Of a stretch of DNA of 64,000 nucleotides, positions 57,345-64,000 are shown piece after piece. The notes beneath the pieces are model-generated. The model saw nothing but the letters and a program-made list of their open reading frames with translations, was not told where the DNA came from and did no database searches. This DNA is from Physella acuta (taxonomy: Eukaryota; Mollusca; Gastropoda; Physidae), in assembly GCF_028476545.1 (NCBI RefSeq), contig NW_026731895.1:545501-609500 (forward strand), in the 5' to 3' direction. A program made the position numbers and the translations under genes. Position 1 is the stretch's first letter. Each line of letters opens with the position of its first letter.

Positions 57345-59625
57345 TCGATGGGGTATGTTGTAAAGTTGACGATGGGGTGTGTTGTAAAGTTGGCGATGGG
57401 GTGTGTTGTAAAGTTGACAATGGGGTGTGTTGTAAAGTTGACGATGGGGTGTGTTGTAAAGTTGACGATAGGGTGTGTTGTAATTTGAACACGATGATGG
57501 GGTGTGTTGTAAAGTTGACGATGGGGTGTGTTGTAAAGTTGACGATGGGGTGTGTTGTAAAGTTGAACACGATGGGGTGTGTTGTAAAGTTGAACACTAT
57601 GGGGTGTGTTGTAAAGTTGACGATGGGGTGTGTTGTAAAGTTGACGATGGGGTGTGTTGTAAAGTTGAACACGATGATGGGGTGTGTTGTAAAGTTGACG
57701 ATGGGGTGTGTTGTAAAGTTGACGATGGGGTGTGTTGTAAAGTTGAACACGATGATGGGGTGTGTTGTAAAGTTGAACACGATGATGGGGTGTGTTGTAA
57801 AGTTGACGATGGGGCGTGTTGTAAAGTTGAACACGATGATGGGGTGTGTTGTAAAGTTGAACACGATGATGGGGTGTGTTGTAAAGTTGACGATGGGGCG
57901 TGTTGTAAAGTTGACGATGGGGTGTGTTGTAAAGTTGACGATGGGGTGTGTTGTAAAGTTGACGATTGGGTGTGTTGTAAAGTTGACGATGGGGTGTGTT
58001 GTAAAGTTAAACACGATGATGGGGTGTGTTGTAAAGTTGACGATGGGGCGTGTTGTAAAGTTGACGATGGGGTGTGTTGTAAAGTTGACGATGGGGTGTG
58101 TTGTAAAGTTAAACACGATGATGGGGTGTGTTGTAAAGTTGAACACGATGATGGGGTGTGTTGTAAAGTTGACGATGGGGCGTGTTGTAAAGTTGACGAT
58201 GGGGTGTGTTGTAAAGTTGAACACGATGATGGGGTGTGTTGTAAAGTTGACGATGGGGTGTGTTGTAAAGTTAAACACGATGATGGGGTGTGTTGTAAAG
58301 TTGAACACGATGATGGGGTGTGTTGTAAAGTTGACGATGGGGCGTGTTGTAAAGTTGACGATGGGGTGTGTTGTAAAGTTGAACACGATGATGGGGTGTG
58401 TTGTAAAGTTGACGATGGGGTGTGTTGTAAAGTTAAACACGATGATGGGGTGTGTTGTAAAGTTAAATACGATGATGGGGTGTGTTGTAAAGTTGACGAT
58501 GGGGCGTGTTGTAAAGTTGAACACGTTGATGGGGTGTGTTGTAAAGTTGACGATGGGGTGTGTTGTAAAGTTGACGATGGGGTGTGTTGTAAAGTTGACG
58601 ATGGGGTGTGTTGTAAAGTTGTCGATGGGGTGTGTTGTAAAGTTGACAACGATGATGTGGTGTGTTGTAAAGTTGACGATGGGGTGTGTTGTAAAGTTGA
58701 CGATGGGGTGTGTTGTAAAGTTGAACACGATGATGGGGTGTGTTGTAAAGTTGACGATGGGGTGTGTTGTAAAGTTGACGATGGGGTGTGTTGTAAAGTT
58801 GAACACGATGATGGGGTGTGTTGTAAAGTTGACGATGGGGTGTGTTGTAAAGTTGAACACGATGATGGGGTGTGTTGTAAAGTTGAACACGATGATGGGG
58901 TGTGTTGTAAAGTTGACGATGGGGTGTGTTGTAAAGTTGACGATGGGGTGTGTTGTAAAGTTGTCGATGGGGTGTGTTGTAAAGTTGACAACGATGATGT
59001 GGTGTGTTGTAAAGTTGACGATGGGGTGTGTTGTAAAGTTGACGATGGGGTGTGTTGTAAAGTTGACGATGGGGTGTGTTGTAAAGTTGACGATGGGGTG
59101 TGTTGTAAAGTTGACGATGGGGTGTGTTGTAAAGTTGACGATGGGGTGTGTTGTAAAGTTGACGATTGGGTGTGTTGTAAAGTTGAATACGATGATGGTG
59201 TGTGTTGTAAAGTTGAACACTGATGATGGGGTGTGTTGTAAAGTTGAACACGATGATGGGGTGTGTTGTAAAGAACACGATGATGGGGTGTGTTGTAAAG
59301 TTAAACACGATAATGGGGTGTGTTGTAAAGTTGACGATGGGGTGTGTTGTAAAGTTGACGATGGGGTGTGTTGTAAAGTTGATGATGGGGTGTGTTGTAA
59401 AGTTGACGATGGGGTGTGTTGTAAAGTTGACGATGGGTTGTGTTGTAAAGTTGACAATGGGGTGTGTTGTAAAGTTGAACACGATGATGGGGTGTGTTGT
59501 AAAGTTGACGATGGGGCGTGTTGTAAAGTTAAACACGATGGAGTGTGTTGTAAATTTGACCACGATGGGGTGTGTTGTTAAAGTTGAAGACGACGAGGTG
59601 TGTTGTAAAGTTGAACACGAGCAAT
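57345..59625. repeat. 2.3-kb minisatellite, 24- and 30-bp units
   Basis: About 87 copies of GATGGGGTGTGTTGTAAAG joined by TTGAC (24 bp) or by TTGAACACGAT (30 bp), with 27-bp forms too. Nearly all lengths are multiples of three without stops, so frames of up to 760 codons stay open on both strands (CCKVDDGV-like on +, NFTTHPIV-like on -). A one-base insertion at about 59221 shifts the frame without consequence. GVCCKVDD is no known protein repeat. I judge it non-coding. Confidence 0.97.
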
Positions 59626-60938
59626 AATTTCTTCATATGTGACTGTGAAGGTTCGGTTATAGTGCCTGCTTGTTTGATTTTATCCATTAGGTCAACTCTA
59701 ATTTTTATCTTGTGTGGTTGTTTCTTGATCTCTTCTACACATACTGCTGGTGTTTGTCTTATCTACCAGATTGTGCATATTTGTATTTTTAAAATTTGGT
59801 CTTTATTGTATAAAAATGTTCAAAAATTGTGCGCCATAAAGTTATTCACATAATTCAAATGTATATGTTAAACTGGTGATATAGCTTTAAACAAATCTAA
59901 TTTCTCATTTGGTGATAGGAACTTGATTATATAATTCTAAGCATTTAGTTTAGGTATCATTAATGTTTAAAAATAAGATTGTTTAAAAAGTTGGCAAGGA
60001 AAAATGTAAGGGAAAAAATATAAACTTACGTATGTATTTCTCTTATAATTTTACAATGTGTGTCGTTGAGTAATTTGGTTCTTTCAACCAAGTTCTGCAA
60101 GATAAATTACATTGTGAAAATCAAAGGCGTTATTTATGTACAAGTGCATGTTTGTAAAGGATAAAGTCTTATTTAGGTCAGTCAGGTGCAATCTATATAA
60201 TTAGGTCAGTCGTATGTAGTCATAACTATAACAGTCACATAACATGTGAGATATCATTACCTTAGTTCCTCATGTGGGACTTGTGGATATTGAGTTACCT
60301 TGACCTGGCCTTGACCTTTGGGACAGTGATGTAAGGACGAAAGAATGAGTGACAAGTCGGCCAAAGAAAGGGGCGGGGAAAACTGAGGGTGGGGGACAAT
60401 CGAGGAACAAGTGCCCTCTATTGCTAAGTTAAGAGACGGGTGGGGGGTGGGGGTTGCACGATTTTTTAAATAGCAGTGTAAGTGTAAAAGCTCTATATTT
60501 TTATACACATGTACACAGCAATGACAAATCAATACAGCTATAAAAATGATAGCCGTAGGCATCCTACTAATTAAATAGAAGCCGTAGGTTTCCTACTAAT
60601 TAAATGAACTACTACACATCAGTAAAGGGGCGGTTAATGCAGTGGACTGTATGCAGTTTTGTCTTTCGTTAAAACGTTGATATGAAGGCCTATTGTTTTG
60701 TTTTGTCTTTCATTAAATAAAGCATTGATATAAACGACTACTGATGCATCTAAAAACTAAGTTAGCGATCTAGAAGTTCGCTTCTTTGATTGAACGGAAT
60801 CGTTCCTCTCACATGATATTTTTTCTAATGTCTGTTCTCTAATATCTGGTGTAATGGCTTTTGGTTACTTCCTCTGTTGCTGGGCAGGTAAGTGTTATGC
60901 TTTAATTAAGTGCCGAGTTGGGTGTTGAAACTTCCTAT
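59626..60938. other. Unique intron-8 stretch
   Basis: AT-rich. Around 60298 TTGACCTGGCCTTGACCTTT gives two nuclear-receptor half-sites. No exon supported. Confidence 0.5.
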
Positions 60939-61040
60939 AATCAGGTCATATATCATCAGGTCATATATCATCAGGTCATATATCATCAGGTCATATATCA
61001 TCAGGTCATATATCATCAGGTCATATATCAATCATGTCTT
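60939..61040. repeat. 15-bp repeat
   Basis: Six clean copies of ATCAGGTCATATATC. Confidence 0.96.
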
Positions 61041-61127
61041 GTTGACCGACAGGCTACTTCAGTTATGATCTCAGATATACGTAGGATAATCTTAGGTCAT
61101 GTATCAATCATGTCGTATTGACCCATC

Positions 61128-61568
61128 GTCTGCCCCAGTTACACGTCTGCTGCAGTTGTAATCTCACGTCTGCTGTAGTTGTAATCTAACGTCTGCTGTA
61201 GTTGTAATCTCACGTCTACTGTACTTGTAATCTCACGTCTGCTGTAATCTCACGTCTGATGTAGTTGTAATCTCACGTCTGCTGTAGCTGTAATCTCACG
61301 TCTGTTGTAGTTGTAATCTCACGTCTGCTGTAGTTGTAATCTCACGCCTGCTGTAGTTGAAATCTCACGTCTGATGTAGTTGTAATCTCACGTCTGATGT
61401 AGTTGTAATCTCACGTCTGTTGTAATCTCACGTCTGTTGTAATCTCACGTCTGCTGTAGTTGTAATCTCACGTCTGCTGTAGTTGTAATCTCACGTCTGC
61501 TGTAATCTCACGTCTGCTGTAATCTCACGTCTGCTGTAATCTCACGTCTGCTGTAGTTGTAATCTCAT
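61128..61568. repeat. Minisatellite, 23-bp unit with 15-bp deletion form
   Basis: About 21 copies of TGTAATCTCACGTCTGCTG and TAGT; several copies lack TAGTTG and are shorter. Confidence 0.94.
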
Positions 61569-62264
61569 CTTAACCATCTCCCTCACATTGTTCAGTGCGA
61601 GTACAATTGATACAATCAATACCGTTGACTAGGATTATATTTAAGACTTATTTTTAAAAATATTTCATACTAAAAATACAAACATAGACATACACTCAGA
61701 GATAATTCGTATTCCTACTGACTTGATTTCTAATTCACATGCCAACACTTTCCAATCGGAGGCTATTTTTAACTGCTAGCTGAACTATTTATAGCTTTGT
61801 CTATTTTAACTAACGAAATGAAAACATGAGGCGTCGCGGCCCAATGCACGGGGTAGAATCGGTGCATTCATAGCAGGCTGGCGGTGCAACGTGCGCATCA
61901 GTGCTAGAGGAAATACGCGCAGAAAGTGTGCAACAACAACTTCGATGTAAGCTTGGGTGTGTTTTATCTACATGAGAAATCAAATTTAGCCTGGAGGTGT
62001 CGTTTGATAAACTAATTGCCGGTCACGTGACTCTCTACATCTGGCAGACGGCCAGTGATATCCTGTTGTTAAAACTCCCTCATGTCCGTTGATTCAGTTG
62101 TAATACAGCCAGGTCTAGGAGCAAAACAGAGAGACAATAAGACAGGTTAGCTGACATCATTTGACAGTGACCAGCTCACATAGGCTGTGACAAGTTTGTT
62201 ATATAAATATGTTATTTACACACACGTGTATACACATGGATGATCATAGACTCGAATACACACA
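61569..62264. other. Unique intron-8 stretch with a CG-richer patch
   Basis: At 61825-61930, CG density rises (GAGGCGTCGCGGCCC and similar). An ATGAGGCGTCGC there stops after 14 codons. It could be a small CpG-type promoter, but nothing else supports that. Confidence 0.4.
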
Positions 62265-62965
62265 AACACGCACAATGCCGCCCGCACGTATGGCTTACAC
62301 ACATGTCACACACATATGTCACACACACACATGTCACACACATATGTCACACACACACATGTCACACACACACATGTCACACACACACATGTCACACACA
62401 CATGTCACACACACATGCTTTCCCAACACACGTACCACACACATTTACCGCTATAATACACAATGCTTGCTCATATACTCACATTTACATGTCCACTCAC
62501 AAATGCCTACACATTTGCTTATATATATATACACACACACACACACGATCATATGTGCACTCTTTTTCACTCGCATGTTCATGTAGTCATACACATACGT
62601 ACTCACACATGCAGAAGCGCAGTCACACACACCCACACACACATACACACGCTCACACACTAACACTCACAATCACACACGCATGTTCATACAATCATAC
62701 ACATACGTACTCACACACACATACAAAAGCGCACTCACACCCACCCACACATACATACACACGCTCACACACATGCCCACACACACACGCTCATACACTA
62801 ACACTCACAATCACACACGCATGTTCATACAATCATACACATACGTACTCACACATGCAAAAGCGCAGTCACACACACCCACACATACATACACTCGCTC
62901 ACACACATGCCCACACACACACGCTCATACACTCACACATTCACACACACACACGCATGCAAAAA
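62265..62965. repeat. CA-rich repeat with an embedded 125-bp triplication
   Basis: 62285-62415 is ACACACATGTCAC repeats. From about 62570 a block with CATACACATACGTACTCACA and GCGCAGTCACAC recurs near 62690 and 62818. The His/Thr-rich frames here are repeat artefacts. Confidence 0.92.
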
Positions 62966-63685
62966 AACAAACGAAAGTACGCATCCTTGTGCCCCCCCCC
63001 CCCCCCTCCCCCCGATTTAAAGAAGAAAATAAGAGCCGTTCAATTCCCCGCGGCCGGGAGAGTCCAAGTGTTTGAAATCGACGGCCTCATTTCTCTCCGC
63101 CTTTTGTCTTGGCCCCTGCCAGTGAGCGTAAGGTCAGAGGTCACCCCTGTTGTTGGGGGGATTCATTCATGGTCGCTGTGTGTTACCCTCTACTTCTATC
63201 ACCGTGTTGTTTGTTCTACACGATGTTCGTGTGTTTGTGTGCTGTGATGACGTGTAAGTACACATTTTTTGTTTCTGTTAAAACCAGCTGATTAAAGATC
63301 TAGATGCCAGTCGGTGTCCCTGTTTTTAGTTTTCATCTGTTGGTGTTTTATCGCAGACCTCATTCTGACCTTGAACTTGGCCGTATCCTGTTTCCGTCTT
63401 TGTCTTTTAAATTAAGCCATTCTTGTGCTGACTTAACGGCGATTGTTCTTTTATTTTTTAAATTAACATAAAGTAGTGTTTAGAAAAAAAGCTAGCTTCA
63501 TCATTTTGAATACATATAAAGTTTTGCAAATATATTTCTTTTAAATAACATTAGTTAACAGTACTAGCAGTAAAATAATAAATTACTTTAAAATATAATA
63601 AAAACATCCGTTAACTTCAACTCAGGATAATTCTTTTTACACAATTTTAATATAACTTTTTTTTATGACGACTAGTTCTATGTAC
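62966..63685. other. Unique stretch at the right of the window
   Basis: A C-run at 62993, a balanced-composition part at 63020-63260, then AT-rich sequence. No exon that I can support. Confidence 0.5.
63131..63143. promoter_or_regulatory. DR1 nuclear-receptor site
   Basis: AGGTCAGAGGTCA is a perfect direct repeat of AGGTCA with one base between, the site class bound by RXR heterodimers and HNF4-type receptors. A TGACCTTGAAC, an extended half-site on the other strand, lies about 220 bases on. Confidence 0.35.
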
Positions 63686-63689
63686 AAGT

Positions 63690-63920
63690 TCGATGAGTCC
63701 AGTGGTTAGAGAGGTCGTATTTGGCACCCCTTAAGGCCAGACCCCAGCCGTAAAACTGACGTAGACACATCTTCCACGTACCTGCACGTCTACCGTCGCT
63801 CCCAGCACCGATGCTGAGTTTATCCCATTTAGATCCCAGAGCTATCCCATCAACCACTTGCTACAAGATGGACGCCTGCCAAACGACATTGAAGTTGCCG
63901 CCTATCACCTTTATTTTATT
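63690..63920 (+). repeat. SINE-like element
   Basis: GATGAGTCCAGTGGTTAGAG resembles a tRNA A box region; a decayed B box and about 150 bases of unique body follow, then a T-rich tail. The family is not identified. Confidence 0.35.
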
Positions 63921-63940
63921 TTCCCTGTCTTTTTTTTTAG

Positions 63941-64000
63941 TTGGGGGTGGGGGGGGGGGGGCGTACGGCAGGGGTACGGGGTAGGGTACGGCAGGGGAGT
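63941..64000. repeat. G-rich low-complexity edge
   Basis: A G-run followed by GGTACGGCAGGG repeats running off the window, probably the start of another array. Confidence 0.75.

Noticed and set aside
57175-59581. Very long open frames on both strands (to 760 codons)
   Set aside because: They follow from 24- and 30-base units without stops; similar frames exist on both strands, no known domain, and the region is inside intron 8.

Overview
The window is animal nuclear DNA and carries the 5' part of one large, intron-rich gene on the + strand: an orthologue of dystrophin/utrophin. Eight exons (12002-43481) encode 276 contiguous codons, the actin-binding pair of calponin-homology domains (CH1 in exons 2-5, CH2 in exons 6-8). 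The true first exon lies upstream or is the weak candidate at 2286-2349. The spectrin-repeat exons lie beyond the right edge, so 43482-64000 is all one intron (intron 8, open-ended). Exon lengths and phases match my recollection of human DMD almost base for base (62, 93, 81, 93, 92+81=173, 116, 209), with one additional intron splitting the exon-6 equivalent. A molluscan SINE-like element, TAGGCCTA-type motifs and the minisatellite load suggest a lophotrochozoan, most likely a mollusc. I cannot name the species.

Layout: 1-12001, upstream region or intron 1, with many short arrays, an AT-rich block (8.2-10.5 kb) and a CRE/ETS cluster near 10.9 kb. 12002-12529, exons 2 and 3. 12530-23539, intron 3, of which 9.4 kb is one 29/33-bp array. 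23540-23620, exon 4. 23621-35226, intron 4 with large 29-bp, 10-17-bp and 20-bp arrays. 35227-35319, exon 5. 35320-40154, intron 5, mainly a 3-kb 23-bp array running into the next acceptor. 40155-40246, exon 6a. 40247-42113, the extra intron with a junction-derived array. 42114-43481, exons 6b, 7 and 8. 43482-64000, intron 8 with 27-30-bp and 24/30-bp arrays, three DNA-transposon-type elements and SINE relics.

By my rough tally about half of the window (some 31-32 kb) is tandem repeat, nearly every array with its own unit. The standout observation is that two arrays are built from copies of the gene's own exon-intron junctions. The last 21 bases of exon 3 plus its GTAAGTAATG donor are the seed of a roughly 300-copy array, and the last bases of exon 6a plus its GTGAGTG donor seed a second array of about 18 units. 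Three other splice sites (exon 4 donor, exon 5 donor, exon 6a acceptor) have arrays starting within about 10-30 bases or touching them. The gene must therefore choose the right splice sites beside hundreds of lookalikes.

No rRNA, functional tRNA, CRISPR or second protein-coding gene is supported. The long open frames inside the arrays are by-products of repeat units that are multiples of three without stops.
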